The notes beneath the pieces were generated by a model that had not been told where the DNA came from, did not search any database, and saw nothing but the letters and a program-made list of their open reading frames with translations. Shown piece after piece: positions 34,282 through 46,269 of a stretch of 64,000 bases of DNA. The stretch's first letter is position 1, and each line of letters opens with the position of its first letter. Source of the DNA: Dromiciops gliroides (lineage: Eukaryota > Chordata > Mammalia > Microbiotheria > Microbiotheriidae); assembly GCF_019393635.1 (NCBI RefSeq), contig NC_057864.1, positions 469,014,617 to 469,078,616 of the forward strand, given 5' to 3'. Both the position numbers and the translations under genes were made by a program.

Positions 34282-35369
34282 GTTAAACACTGATGATGTG
34301 CCAAACCCTGAGCTAAGTGCTCAGAGATACAAACAGAATGATCAAGACAATCCCTGCTCTCAAGGAGCTCACACTCTAATGGGGTATACAAACAACTGGA
34401 AGTGCAGCAGCAGGGATGATGGCAAGACCCAGAGGTTCAGAGATTGCACGAGAAGGTTAGGTGATAGTGATGCGACACTTGAGGGCAAAGAAGGAGGGCA
34501 GATGATAAGGACTGGGGGACCTCAGGAGACAACGGGAGAGCAAATGGTAAGGTTTGTTGGACCTCCATCTCATCGGAAGGAATAGAGCTTCTGATTCCCA
34601 TCTCATCCAAGCTGAGCGAGTCATCGGTCAGTGTGAAGGGGGAAGGTGTGAGGAGAGGAGAATGACAAGGGGTGAGGCTCCCAGTAGTAGTGATTCTTCT
34701 CGAACCCCAGCAGGCCCAGTGGGAAATGGGGCAAGGTGTGGAAGAAGACAAGAGAGGAGACAGTGTGGTGCACTGCGTGATCGTCCAGCCTCTCTCGTCC
34801 TTGGTTTCCTCTTTTGTTGTGCCTGCCTCCGTCCCTGGAGAGGGAGGTAGCTGTAAATGGGGATGGAGATCCTGTAGGTCTCTGTTCAAGACTTGGACCC
34901 TGTGACGTAAAGCAGAGAAAATGTGGCACCGTGGAATCTGGAGGCAGAGATCTGGCTTGGACCAAATGGCCTTTAAAGGCCCTTCCAGCTTTGATCCTGT
35001 GAACGTGGGTAACGGATTGGATGCTCTCTGTCCCAAGAGGGAAGTGGGCATATTGTGTATCTCCTTTGGTGGAAGGGGTTTCTGCACTAGCATAGCTCCC
35101 TATGCTAATCTCTTCCCCCAAACATTATGGAAGGAACAATTCCCCAAGCATCTGAGCTGCCTGGCAGAGGGCATGGTGTCCTCAGGGGGCGGAGGGTCCT
35201 TTGCACTGGAGGGTTTCACTGAAGTCCCTCCCAACCCTGAATTTCCCATAGTGGTCCTTGATACAGGAACACAGAAGATCCTCCTCTCTCTCCTCTGCTA
35301 AGGCAGCTTATCTCATGTGGATCTATATTGCTTTGTTTTTATGCTGATGCATCTTGAGTGAGCAGAAGG
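34282..35369. other. No gene supported; many overlapping ORFs
   Basis: 34285-34400 is an old repeat (ctcaaggagctcacactcta). 34430-35310 carries ORFs up to 218 codons on both strands, but none shows a domain, and phases conflict; the sequence is unique and moderately GC-rich. Confidence 0.4.
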
Positions 35370-35402
35370 AGGAGGAGGAGGAGGAGGGGGAGGAGGGATT
35401 CT
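35369..35402 (+). repeat. (GGA)n microsatellite
   Basis: aggaggaggaggaggagg with a ggggga interruption. Confidence 0.9.
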
Positions 35403-35532
35403 TTTAATGAAATGAAATTCCCAGTCTCTTCCCCTCTTTTCAGAGCCCACCCCCCCCCCCCCGACCGAGAGGAATTCCTCAAGTCTCTCTTTTATGGTTC
35501 AGGCCAACAGGGTTGTATTGAGTTCTAGCTGG

Positions 35533-35582
35533 GGATGAATGAATGAATGAACGAATGAACGAATGAATGAATGAATGATTGA
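35533..35582 (+). repeat. (GAAT)n microsatellite
   Basis: About 12 units of gaat with a few gaac variants. Confidence 0.9.
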
Positions 35583-36300
35583 AAGAATAGCACACATTGC
35601 TAAGTGCAGAGTACTAAGGGATGGGCATACAAATACAAAACCAAACAGTCTCTACTCTCAAAGGGCTCATATTCTACTGGGAGAAACCCCATATGTAGGT
35701 TTTAGCTGCACCAGATGGACAGGCCCCATGGGCCCCGTGGGCAGCGACAAAGCAGATGGTCGAGGCTGAATCCACAGAGAAAGTCATCTAGGTCTGAGAT
35801 GGCACTGACCACTGAGCCACAGATGGTGCTAGGAATTCACATTCTGGGCAACAAGGCCAGTTGGCCTCTCCCAACCAAGTGGGGCCCCTCGTCTTACTTT
35901 CTGCAGCCCAAGCTCCCTTCACAAGCTGATGGCTCCTGAGAGCCTTGCCTAAGGCCAGAATGTTGGCTGCCTATCAATGTGATTTTGGGGGTGCTGGGAG
36001 AGCCCCCAGATACAGACTAACTCCTACCACCTCCACATCCTCAATGGAATTTGAAATTCTTTTAGTAGGGGATTCCTCCTTTCCCTCCCCAATCAGAATG
36101 AAACTTGTGACATATAAATGACATATAAGGATGACATAAATAGGGCAAGAGCCTGGGCCCTGGGAGCTGCTGATTGAAGTCTCTGTCTGCACACACCTGC
36201 TTCCTGGAGTCCTACCCCTCCCCCATCACCCCCTTTCTCCCTCCCCCCTCCCCCCACCCTTGGGCTTAGGTCAGGGGCTCCATGAGGTCTTTCCTGGTAG
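35583..36300. other. No gene seen
   Basis: 35600-35700 resembles the old ctcaaagggctcatattcta repeat; the rest is unique, with a C-rich tract at 36220-36265. Confidence 0.35.
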
Positions 36301-36305
36301 GGAGT

Positions 36306-36328
36306 GTTGTGTGTGTGTGTGTGTGTGC
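36306..36328 (+). repeat. (GT)n microsatellite
   Basis: Eleven uninterrupted GT units. Confidence 0.9.
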
Positions 36329-36334
36329 ACTCAG

Positions 36335-36455
36335 CATTCTAGAAGGGAAACTCCTCTGGGCCAGGAATGGTTTCATGTTCAGTTTTGCACGCTCACCACC
36401 TAGCACACTGCTTGGTATGTGGTAGGTAGGTGCTTAATAAATACTTATGGGTGGA
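36335..36455 (+). mobile_element. L2 3' end
   Basis: gggccaggaatggtttcatg, cctagcacactgcttggtat, ggtgcttaataaatacttat. Confidence 0.7.
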
Positions 36456-36467
36456 AGGAAGGAGAAA

Positions 36468-36720
36468 AGGCAGCTAGGTAACACAATGGATAGAGTGCCC
36501 AGCCTGGAGTCAAAAAAGACCCGAGTTCAAATTTGACCTCAGACCCTTAGTAGCTGTATGACCCTGGGCAAGTCACTTAACCCGGTTTACCTCAGTTTCC
36601 TCATTTGTCAAATGAGCTGGAGAAGGAAATGGCAAAACTACTCCAACATCTCTGCCAAGAAAATCCCAAATACAGTTCCAGGGAGATATGCCAGAAACAA
36701 CACAGAATCAACAACAGCCG
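36468..36720 (+). mobile_element. Long SINE (MAR1-like)
   Basis: Full length: head aggcagctaggtaacacaat, middle ggagaaggaaatggcaaaac, tail caacacagaatcaacaaca. Confidence 0.75.
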
Positions 36721-37515
36721 GGCAGGAGAAAGGGGTTTCCTTGGGTGAGTGTAGAGAACTCTAAAGGAGGAAGCTGCCTCTTGTGATAGAATGAATTTTA
36801 AACTTAGGGTCTTGGAGAGTTCCCGGGGCTGGGACTTGAGCCCAGGCCTCCCTGGCTTAGAGGCCAGCTCCCTATCCACCCCACCACTGTTTCCCCTTGA
36901 CTCCTTTTGTGGGGGTGGGGGGAGGGAGGAACTGGATGCATGATTTCATTGGTGGCGGGAATTCCTAGTGAGTCTATTCTACCAGGGCAGGGCTACACAT
37001 TATCCTGTCAGGTCCAGTTGCCTGGCCTGCTGAGGAGAGGTCATCCAGCTACCACCTTGTGCCCAGGGTTGTCCAGCCTGTGTATGTCAGAGGCCAGCTT
37101 TCCATCAGCGATGGCGCACTGCGTGGGATATTGTAAGACTGTTGGATGGTTGTGTGGGTTTGGTTCTGTGTAGGGGGGAGCAGAAGGGGCGCTAGGGGGA
37201 GGGTGGTCTGGAGTCTGGGGAAACCCCACGGAAACCTCCAGAGTTTCTGAGGGATGTTGAGGTTTCTCTTCTCTCTGGTGATGGTTCCACAGGAAGCCTG
37301 TGAGCCTCTGAGGCTGATCATCTCACACGTGAGGAAGAGACACTCTGTACCTGAGGGCTTCATTTTGGAATGGGTTTTGGAACATGGGAATGGAAGGAGC
37401 ATAGAACACTAGGAAAAGAAGGGGGTCATCTAGTCTAGCTACCTCATTTTACAGAGGAGGAAACTGAGGCACTGAGAGGGGCAGTGATTTGGTCAAGAGC
37501 AAACATCCATTCACC
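36721..37515. other. No gene seen
   Basis: Unique; 37380-37500 holds an old interspersed repeat (ctagtctag, cattttacagaggaggaaac). Confidence 0.35.
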
Positions 37516-37519
37516 CATC

Positions 37520-37771
37520 CATTTGTCATTGTTCAGTTGTGTCTGACTTTCTGTGACCCCATTTGGGGATTTCTTGGCAAAGATACTGGATTGGTTCGTC
37601 ATTTCCCTCTCCAGCTCACTTTACAGATGAGGAAACTGAGGCAAACAGGGTGAAGTGACTTGCCCAGGGTCACACAGCTAGTAAGTGTCTGAGGTCAGAT
37701 TTGAACTCAAGAGGCATCTTCTGATTCCAAGCCCAGTGCTCAATGCACCGTGGCGCCACCTAGCGGCCCCC
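37520..37771 (-). mobile_element. Long SINE (MAR1-like), antisense
   Basis: gttcagttgtgtctgacttt, ggcaaagatactggattggt, gccacctagcggccccc; full length. Confidence 0.8.
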
Positions 37772-38514
37772 ACCCATCCATCTAACAAACATTTCCTATT
37801 TGCCAGGGACTATTAGGTTAGGGTCTGGAGTTGAAGTCTAAAACTCAAGTGTCCCTGCTTTCACTCAAGCTTACCTTTTATTGTGTTGAAACACAGATAA
37901 GTCAATGAAATTTAATTACAAAGTAATTTGAGGGTCTGAGTAATTCCGAGTCACTAGAAACAGGGGACATCAAGATGGACCTGACTTAGCAGATAGCACT
38001 TGAAGGAAGCTGGGGCTTCCAAGAGGCAGAGGTGAGTGGGGAGAACATTTCAGGCATGGGGAAAGGCCTGGACAAAGGTGCAGAGGTGAGAGATGGGATG
38101 TGCCGCACAGGATACAACAAGGACTGACTAGCTATCAGTGAGCGGTGGAGCTGGGGTTCACGGTGACAGTCTGTCTCCAAATCCGGCACCTTCCCCCTAT
38201 GCCAAGCTGCACTCAGCTGTCTTAGGGTTCCAGGTTCCTATAACAGGCTTTCCCCTCACTCTCAGCTAGGCTTGAGTCCTTGGCCTTCCTTTTCCAAAGG
38301 GGCTGGAGCGGGAATGAGGATCCATGTGGGAGAGACCATCCAGCACCCCCTGAGTGTGTCCTCGGGGGCTCGGTTGAGGAGGGAGAGTGTAGATGAATGT
38401 AGAGGCCAGTGTGGTTTCAGCCCCAGTGACCAGAGAGGGAGACGAGCCAAATGACAGCACCTGTTATCCCTCAGCTCACTGGGCAGGAATTAATAAATCT
38501 GGAGCTGGGAAAGG
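37772..38514. other. No gene seen
   Basis: Unique sequence; short ORFs at 38262-38460 overlap on both strands without domains. Confidence 0.35.
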
Positions 38515-38665
38515 CAGACTTGGCCAACGCCATTTTACAGATAAGGAAACTGAGGCCCCGGGGAGTTAGTGGATTGCCCATAGTCATATAGGAAGTACTC
38601 ATCAGAGGGGGAAATGGAAGCCAAGAAATTGAATTCTGCTTCCAGGGCCAGGGCTCTCCCCTGCA
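38515..38665. repeat. Old interspersed repeat
   Basis: ccattttacagataaggaaa, ctgaggcccc, agggctctcccctgcagc. Confidence 0.4.
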
Positions 38666-38989
38666 GCAATCTGCTCACCTCTGACCCAATCATCGCCCAA
38701 GACCAGCATGTGCTACTACTGGTGGATGGCACCTTCATCCCAAGACCCTGCTGGACAGTGACTTCTTCCCAGAAGCTCTGGCAGGCTGCCAGGCCTCTCT
38801 GATTCCTTCCCCGGGGCTGGGTGTGAATTACCCTTGGCTCCTGGCTTGGGAGCGCCCATCGGTCCGGTCTGCTGACCAGACAGGAGGGGGTTAACTCCTT
38901 ATCACCCTTAAGGAACTTGCCTGAGGAGGGTAGGGTTTGAAGTGTGCGTGTGTGTCCGTAGGGGGGACCCGAGACAGGTCACACCCCTC

Positions 38990-39650
38990 GGGGGGAGGTT
39001 CCTTCCTGCATCCTCCCCTCCCCTCCCCTCCTCCTTGCTGTTTTACTCCCTCTCCGGCTTACCAGGGTCTAGTCCATCTCAGCCCCGTCTCTGGACCTCC
39101 AGCCCTCCCGGGGCTGCCCCTGAGCCTGAGCAGGACCCAGAACCCGGGAGTGCTCACTTTTCTGGCCACCCCCCGCCCGGGGCAGGCAGCAGCTCGGTCT
39201 CCTTTTGGGGTGAGTAAATGGCCAAGGCTGTTGCCATCTCTCTGAACCTGTCCGGGCTGACTCAGAGGACCCTACAAATGAATGGGTGCTGGTAGGAGGG
39301 GGGGGATGGGGCAGGAGGAGGGGGTCTCGCTTTGTGTTTCTGGCTGGAGAGGAGCAGTAGGGCGGGGCCCCGCGCTGTCCTCCCTGGACCTCGGGACCCT
39401 TTGCCCCCACCGGGTCCGCTCTGGAGCGAGACCCGCTAAAGATAGCTGTGCGTGCCTCGTAGAGAGATGGAGATGGAGAAGGGGGAGGCAACCGCAGATG
39501 TCAGCGTGGAGGAGGGAGGCGGTGGCCGCCGCTGCCTGAGGGGCTCCCTCAGCCTGCTGCAGGGCGGGGCTCTGGGTCAGGACAGTGGGGTCCAGGGGCG
39601 GGATGTGCAGAGGCTCTGGGGAGCAGGAGGGAGGGAGAGGAAGGGTCGGG
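38990..39650 (+). promoter_or_regulatory. CpG-rich block, candidate TRPV2 promoter
   Basis: CpG density rises sharply against the CpG-poor surroundings, with GC boxes gggcgggg at ~39360 and gggcggggc at ~39562. TRPV2 lies next downstream in the same orientation, and no other gene is nearby. No TATA box was fixed. The assignment to TRPV2 rests on position alone. Confidence 0.4.
39068..39209 (+). other. Possible non-coding exon
   Basis: A pyrimidine-rich tract (ttttactccctctccggctt) and ACCAG precede it, and GGGGTGAGTA follows at 39210, a good donor. It could be a 5' UTR exon of TRPV2; chance splice-like signals remain a fair alternative. Confidence 0.25.
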
Positions 39651-39699
39651 GGCCAGGCAGGCCTGTCAGGGGGAACGAACGAAAGGATGCTTCAGGCTA

Positions 39700-40490
39700 G
39701 AAGATGGCATTCCGGCTTGAGAAGTCCCGGTAATAATGAGCTATGAATCAAGGTTTCAGTGGTCACAGCTGCTTCAGCAAGGAGGCAGCTCCCTAACTGG
39801 GTGAAGGGTGCAGCCCCACCCAGATCTGAGCCGGCCCTGGGGGCTCACATGGATTCCCCACTCTGGCTTGCCCCTATCCCTCTCCCTGGATTCTGTCCCG
39901 TTCCTCTGACACCTGTCTCTAGCTCCACCTCAGACTCTGGGCCTTGTCGTCCCTTCTGTGTCCCCGTCCTTGTCTCAAATCCTCTTTCCATTCCTCTCTC
40001 CTTCCTTCCCTTTTCCCACCCTCCCTGCCCAGTTCTGCCTTCCCTCCTCTCTTCTTTTCCCTTATCTTCCTTCCTGTCCTCATCTCACCCTCCAGCCCCT
40101 CCTTAGTCCCATCTCTCCCTCCCCTGACTTCTAGAAGAGTGAGGCTGCCCATCCCCCCCCCCCCCCACCATCCCAGAGCTGGGTAAGGGAGAGGGGCCCT
40201 GAGAGTCGGAATCATGGAGGCTGCTTCCCCACCCTCAGAAGGCCTAGCCATCACACCCTCGTGACAACTGTGGTTTCAGTTTGCCCACGAGGGTGACGTT
40301 ACACAGTACAGGAAGCTCCCTTATATAGGGCACAAGGCCCTAGATAGGGGCTTATAGAGGGGGAAGTTCCCCGGGGCCCAGACAGGAGAACTAGGCAGAG
40401 CAAGCTAATGGTTAGTGCTTCACCATAGAGCAAAGGCTGGGAACACCAGGAACTTGGAGCTTGCCCTGTCGCTGTGGTCGGGGAGTGACA
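39700..40490. other. No gene; pyrimidine-rich
   Basis: 39930-40140 is C/T-rich; a 14-C run sits near 40155. Opposing ORFs here reflect composition. Confidence 0.4.
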
Positions 40491-40494
40491 TCTG

Positions 40495-40645
40495 AGAATA
40501 CATACATGGAGTACATATATACATGTATGTCTGTGTGTTTGTAGATTCATGACTTTTATAATAAGGCACACATATAACATACACATATTCACACAAATAT
40601 CTATCATCTATCTACCTACCTACCTATAACTGTCTATCTATATCT
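40495..40645. repeat. TACA/CACA and (ATCT)n microsatellites
   Basis: acatacatggagtacatata region, then atctatcatctatctaccta repeats at 40600-40645. Confidence 0.8.
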
Positions 40646-40929
40646 ATTTGAAGCAGATTTTTGATATCATCCGTATGGGGGAGCTCCTGGTGGGGGACTC
40701 CTTCTCCCTATATAGACCTAAGCCTGATCTGATGCTTAAGAGAGTTTGAGGGAACCACCAGCAGCACAGTGTCAAAGGTGGCACTTGAACCCAGGTCTGA
40801 CTGACCCAGAGGCTCTCTCTCCACTCCTCTCTTTCAATGACTTTTCTGTTTGCTGAGAGCCTGCTCAGAGTTCCACAGAAGGACTTGTTGATTACCAAGA
40901 AATAGAAACAGGTTCCACAAGAGTGATTG

Positions 40930-41215
40930 GTTTAAAAAACAAAACTTTTATCGATGCCTTTTATTTGTCCATCATAATCATTTCTAGACATGCACGTCCC
41001 AAAATGGAGGCCTCCCTTATAAAAAAGAAAAACAGTTAAACAAAAACAACTGTCCCACGGCCCCGTGGTTGAGAGGTGGATGCAACATTCTGCCCTCGCA
41101 GCTCCCTCCTCTCTTTAAGATGAAGAAACCACGTCTCATTATCTGTTCTTCAAATTCTCCAGCATTGTTAGTGGCTTTTCAGTTACATAGATGCTGACTC
41201 CCTTTTAATGGCCTC
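40930..41215 (-). mobile_element. L1-like 3' end, antisense
   Basis: aaaacttttatcgatgcctt, gttcttcaaattctccagca, cttttcagttacatagatgc; the expected continuation (ctagttctggctctgcttct) is found at 41935-42040, beyond an AT-rich and MIR insertion. Confidence 0.5.
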
Positions 41216-41219
41216 TTCT

Positions 41220-41570
41220 TTTACATATGATATCGATATATAACAGTTAATAATATTATTAATAAAACAATGTTATTATAATAGATTGATACAGTATTAA
41301 TATCCATCATGTGATATGGATATTCTATGTCATACAATATTATTGTGTATACTGTGATATTGATATAATATATTATAACATTATTATCATATTATAATTT
41401 AAACTACAGGATATATTATTTATCATACCACCAATTTTTATTAAATTAATTGATAATCTATTTATTATATTATTTTATTATGATGTTATTACTATTATTT
41501 ATAATATAATAGTAATATAATATATTGCACATTATATCATGTTAATAATATAAAATTGCTATAACAGATA
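41220..41570. repeat. ATT/TAT-rich low-complexity block
   Basis: About 350 bp of nearly pure A/T (ttaataatattattaataaa, tattatattattttattatg), rich in self-complementary TA stretches. Confidence 0.85.
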
Positions 41571-41574
41571 ATAT

Positions 41575-41930
41575 GGTACTTACTATATGCCAGGTGCTAT
41601 GCTAAGCACTTTACAATTATTATCTCATTTGATCATTACAATAAACCTAGAAGGTAGGTCCTATTATGACCCCCATTTCACAGACGAGGAAACTGAGGCA
41701 AACAGAGGTTAAGCAACTTTCCCTGGGTCACACAGAGTCCTTTGATCTTCGTGACAATCCTGGGATATATGTGCTATCATCTCCTTTTTACACATGAGGA
41801 AATTGAGACAGACTGATTAAATGACTTGCCCAGAGTCACACAGCTAGTAAGTGTGTAGCTGGATCTGAAATCAGGTTTTCCTGAGTCTAGGACCAGCGCT
41901 TCAGACGTTGTACCACCTAGCTGCCCCCTC
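41575..41930 (-). mobile_element. Two MIR-type SINE copies, antisense
   Basis: 41575-41725 (gctaagcactttacaattat ... gggtcacacag) and 41735-41930 (cttcgtgacaatcctgggat ... ccacctagctgcccc), head to tail in the same orientation. Confidence 0.6.
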
Positions 41931-42044
41931 ATCATTGCAGTCACCATTTATCTAGTTCTGGCTCTGCTTCTCTCTGCATCACTTCTTGAAAATGCTCTGA
42001 ATTCCTCCTCTTTGTCATTTCTTCTTGCGCAATCATCAGGGAAT

Positions 42045-43180
42045 CACAGAAGGCCGGAGTTGGAGGCTGTCTAGTCCAGTGACCCAGAATCCCCTCTAAA
42101 ACATTCCCACAAGTGGTCACAAGGTTTGCTCAAAGTCTCCCACTTCCCAAGGCATCTTTGATGGTCAGGAAGTCTCTCTTATCAAACCTAATTTCTGTAC
42201 ATCCGACATATTTGGCAAAGACTGGGGAAATGTGTTTTCCCACTCCATTCATGCCATAGTTTTGAGTCTAGAGAAATCTAGAAAAAGGAGTTTGTGAGAT
42301 GTTGTGGAAAGAAACCTGCGGTTCTGGTTCTGGCTCTGGTCCCAAGTAGCTGATCTCAGGCAAAGTCCCTACCCCTTGCCGGTGTGTTCCCCCATCTCTA
42401 CAACAAGGATGTTGGCTTGGGGTCTAAGTAGGATCTAGAACTCACTTGAAGAGCATCTAGTCCGCACTGCTTCCCTCTCCCTTATTGTACACATGGGGAA
42501 ACTGAGATATGAACAGGGAGAATGATTGGTCCAAGATCGGGGGGCTAGTTCAGGGAGCTGAGAGTAGACTTCAGAGCCTCTGGTTTCCAATTTAAGTATC
42601 TTTCCGACCCAACACCCTGATGAAGTGACCTCCAAACGGGAATGGAAACTCGAGGACAAAGCTGATCGGGGTGGGGAACCACGTATGGGATTCCCAGTCA
42701 TGCCTTCTTCCTCCAGCTCCAGAGTAAGGGTATTTGTGACTTTCCTCCAGGTAAACAAGATAAAGTGAATGTTCCCTAAGACGTGATGGGGCGGGGTCTA
42801 GACAGGGCTATCTATGCAAACAGTAGAGCTCTTTATCGGTGTGAAATATCACCCTCCTTCTTACTATTTATTGTTGTTGTGTTGGTGATCACTGCAAAGT
42901 CCCGCATGTGGCTCCAATAGACCCAGAAAGTGGGATCACCCAGGACAAACCGTGTCCATGGTTACAGTCCCCCTCCTCCAACTATACATGCAGAGCTGGA
43001 AGGGGCTTCTCACCTTATAAGGAGTTGTTGTGAAGCAATGGAAAGAATGTATGAGTATTCGGTCGTTGAGGACATTATTTTTATTCATCAAACTAAAAAC
43101 AACAAACAAACCTCCTAAACTTATTTTTTTAAATTAACAACAAAACTTTGATTAAAAATAGAAACTTTAAAAATGAGACA
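42045..43180. other. No gene seen
   Basis: 42425-42600 is an old interspersed repeat; the rest is unique. A GC box ggggcgggg at 42788 stands alone without other promoter signs. Confidence 0.35.
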
Positions 43181-43181
43181 C

Positions 43182-43325
43182 AGGGGCAGCTAGGTGGCGC
43201 AGTGGATAAAGCACCGGCCCTGGATTCAGGAGGACCTGAGTTCAAATCCGACCTCAGACACTTGACTAGTTGTGTGACCCTGGGCAAGTCACTTAACCCT
43301 CATTACCCTGCCCCCCTCCCCAAAA
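43182..43325 (+). mobile_element. SINE
   Basis: Lacks acttacac (cacttgactagttg) and has a C-rich rather than A-rich tail (cctgcccccctcccc). Confidence 0.85.
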
Positions 43326-43625
43326 AGAGAGAGAGAGACAGACACACAAAACACTGTGTTTTTTTTCTTCCTGTAGCAATGGGTAGGCATATACAAAGAT
43401 ACAGTCCTTCTTTACAATTTGCCCCTTTAACCAGATGATGAGCTACCCGAAACTGCCTAAAACAGGGGTGGGAAAGGGAGGGAGGTAGCAATGGTCATTC
43501 TTCATTCCATCAGTGGGGGCTCGTGCTGGGAGCAGCTGCAGACCTTCTGTCCTGCGGGCTTTCTACAAATTTGTGGATGGAGAGCTGAACTTGAAATCAA
43601 TAGACAGATATATAAATAAATAGAT
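43326..43625. other. No gene seen
   Basis: A short GA repeat and a GATA/AAAT repeat (43605-43632) flank unique sequence. Confidence 0.4.
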
Positions 43626-43629
43626 AGAT

Positions 43630-43760
43630 AGAGGATGCAAGTCACTTAAGCACTCTTGGCCTCAGTTTCCTCATATGCAAATAGGAATAATAATAATAGC
43701 TCTTGGCTCCCAGAGCTGTTGGGAGGATCACATGAAGCAATATATGTAAAATGCTTTGAA
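43630..43760 (+). mobile_element. MIR 3' half
   Basis: caagtcacttaagcactctt, cctcagtttcctcatatgca, gggaggatcacatgaagc. Confidence 0.6.
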
Positions 43761-43769
43761 AATACTTTT

Positions 43770-43912
43770 TTTGGGGGGGCAGGGCAATGAGGGTTAAGTG
43801 ACTTGCCCAGGATCATATAGCTAGTAAGTGTCAAGTGTCTGAGGCCAGATTTGAACTCAGGTCCTCCTGAATCCAGGGCTGGTACTTTATCCACTGAGCC
43901 ATCTAGCTGCCC
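43770..43912 (-). mobile_element. SINE, antisense
   Basis: CTCATTGCCCTGC subtype; G7 in place of a clean T tail. Confidence 0.85.
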
Positions 43913-44085
43913 CAAGGGATTTTCTCGCCAAAAGTAGTTTGCCATTTTCTTTTCCAGCTCATTTTACAGATGAGGGAACTGAGACAAACAGGGTGAAGTG
44001 ACTTGCCCAGGGTCATATAGCTAGTAAATATCTAAGGCCACATTTGAACTCAGATCTTCTTGATTCCAGGCCTCGCACTCTATCC
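43913..44085 (-). mobile_element. Long SINE (MAR1-like), antisense, truncated
   Basis: Starts at ggattttctcgccaaaagta, so the 3' end of the element is cut, probably by the adjoining SINE at 43770. Confidence 0.65.
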
Positions 44086-44089
44086 TGTT

Positions 44090-44669
44090 GAGCAACTTTT
44101 TTACAACTTATCATCTTAGAGAGCTGCATTGAGAGGTTTAGTGACTTCCTCAGGGCACTGCATCCAGTATGTTCCAGAAGCAATACTTGAACCTAGGTCT
44201 TTCTGGCTTAAAGGTCAGTTCTTTATCTTCCATAGCACACTGTATCTCTATAATCCTTAAAGTAATACTGAAATCCAACCCTGTGTTGCCATGGGGGGTG
44301 ACTTCCCAATGCCTTCTCCCAGATTCTCTCTCCCAGAAATCTTCACAAAGGTGTCCCAGAAGTCCTAGTTCCAACAAGTCACTGCCACGGCAGAGTTACA
44401 TAATGTTGGAGAGTAAGATGCTGCTGCTGCTGATGTAATTCGCTAATTTCATAACACAATGACCTATACTTTAAAACTAAAAGATCTTATCGTGCAATTA
44501 AATAAATTGCAAATCCTCTTTTTAGAGACATTAGGCTATGCCTGTCATGCCCAGGACACACCATCCTCCTGCCAAAGGTGACACAGCTCTTAAATAGCAG
44601 CGCAAAACAGGACATTGCTGTAGAAAGAGGTTTGACTTTAGAGTCACAGAACCTGGGTTAAAATCCTGG
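44090..44669. other. No gene seen
   Basis: Unique sequence, short ORFs only. Confidence 0.35.
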
Positions 44670-44811
44670 TACTTTATTTTATTATTTTGGGAGGCGATAG
44701 GGGTGAAGTGACTTGCCCAAGGTCACAGCTGGTAAGTGTCTGAGGCTGAATTTGAACTCAAGTCCTAATTCCAGGGCTGGTGCTTTATCTACTGTGCCAC
44801 CCTGTTGCCCC
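44670..44811 (-). mobile_element. Diverged SINE, antisense
   Basis: Several small deletions (ggtcacagctggtaagtgtc lacks the ttaagtg copy; agtcctaattccag). Confidence 0.8.
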
Positions 44812-45097
44812 TGTTCTTTGCGGGGTTTTGTTTGTTTGTTTGTTTGTTTTAATCTCCAGACCAATCCATGCTTTTCTGTCTACAGCAAATCCAAAGCCCT
44901 CACCCCCACAGCAGGATTATAGTCAGTATTGGGGCTTCAGGAAAGATCTTGGTTATGTTACTATGCCCTGCCCCTCCTGCCTCCCCAGTAAAGACCTGCA
45001 TTTGCAAATACACAAATTTGTACCATAGCCACTGACTAGTCCCCATAGACCAAGCCTGTCAAAACACTTTACTAGTATTTTACTAGTTATGAGTTAG

Positions 45098-45335
45098 GGG
45101 CAGCTAGGTGGGCACAGTGGATAGAGCATGGGGACTGGAGTCAGGAAGATCTGAGTTCAAATTCACCCTCAGATACTTCCTAGCTGTGATCCTGGGCAAG
45201 TCATGTAACCCTGTTTGCCTCAGTTTCTTCATCTGTCAAATGAGTTGGAGAAGGAAATGACCAACCACTTCAGTATCTTTGCCAAGGAACACCCCAAACG
45301 GGTTCGCGAAGAGTCTGAAACAACTGAACAACAAA
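45098..45335 (+). mobile_element. Long SINE (MAR1-like)
   Basis: Full length: ggggcagctaggtgggcaca ... ggagaaggaaatgaccaacc ... gaaacaactgaacaacaaa. Confidence 0.8.
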
Positions 45336-45833
45336 AGTTACTTCTTAGAGCCACCCCATACCCCCACATCAAAGAAAGGTCCAAGGCAAGGGGTTGATGT
45401 CTTAAGGTTTACATCTCCTACCTACCACTTCTATTGATGAATGATGCTGAGCAAGTCATTTCCCCTCCTGGTACATCTGTAAAATAATGGGCTTGGACTT
45501 TATAACCTGTAGGGTCAATTTAGCTCTAAATCTAGAGCTAAAATCTGTGATTTCAACCCAGATCGTCTGCCTTCAAATTCCAAGGTCCCACACTTGGCTT
45601 TAGGCCAAGGAATTGTGGCATAGAAGTCTTGGTCAAAGACCTGGGGGGGGGTCTTCAACTCCATTTTCAGGACCCCTCCCTTGCCAGGGATAAAGGTGGA
45701 TGCAAGAGTTGATCTTGAGCCACTTGGATCCAAAGTAATTCTCTTCATTAGAGTAGGCTTCTTCTCCTTAGTCCAAGGAAAACTAAGAAAAAGCCAAAGG
45801 CTCAAGCAGAATACATGTATACCTATGTGTCTA

Positions 45834-45895
45834 TGTGTGTGTGTGTGTGTAATAGATGTAGATGTAGACAGACACAGACACAGACATAAGTTGAG
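45834..45895 (+). repeat. GT, GTAGAT and ACAGAC repeats
   Basis: Three adjoining short repeats: (gt)n, tagatgtagatgtaga, cagacacagacacagac. Confidence 0.85.
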
Positions 45896-45969
45896 GAAGA
45901 CCTGTGATTTCATCAAGACAGGGAATTCCTGATAAGGAAACTCTACCACTACTAGCAAGCCCCCCCACA

Positions 45970-46260
45970 TTGTAATTTATAGTTTTTATTTTTTCAATCA
46001 TCAAGCATTTATTGTTTTTCCCTTCCTACTCCTCCCCTCATTAGAAAAAAAAATTAAACTCATAACAAATAAATGTAGTCAAGCAAAACAAATCCCTATA
46101 TTGGCTGTGTCCCAAACTGTGTGTCTCATTCTATATCTTAATCCACCACCTCTCAGAGGTAGGTGCCGTGCTAGTCCTTGGGACCAATCAAAGTTCTTAA
46201 GTCTTTCAAAATTGCTTGTTTTTACAATGTCGGTGTTATAGCATAATTTGTACTTTTGGC
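45970..46260 (-). mobile_element. L1-like 3' end, antisense
   Basis: tgtagtcaagcaaaacaaat, gtgtctcattctatatctta, cacctctcagaggtaggtg, aatcaaagttcttaagtctt; same family as 53220-53350. Confidence 0.6.
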
Positions 46261-46269
46261 TCTGTGACT

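Noticed and set aside
34437-35093. 218-codon minus ORF and overlapping plus ORFs
   Set aside because: No domain, conflicting frames, no splice or promoter support, and old repeat pieces nearby.
39282-39700. Protein-coding exon in the CpG-rich block
   Set aside because: Open frames there have composition bias and no domain or matching splice frame.
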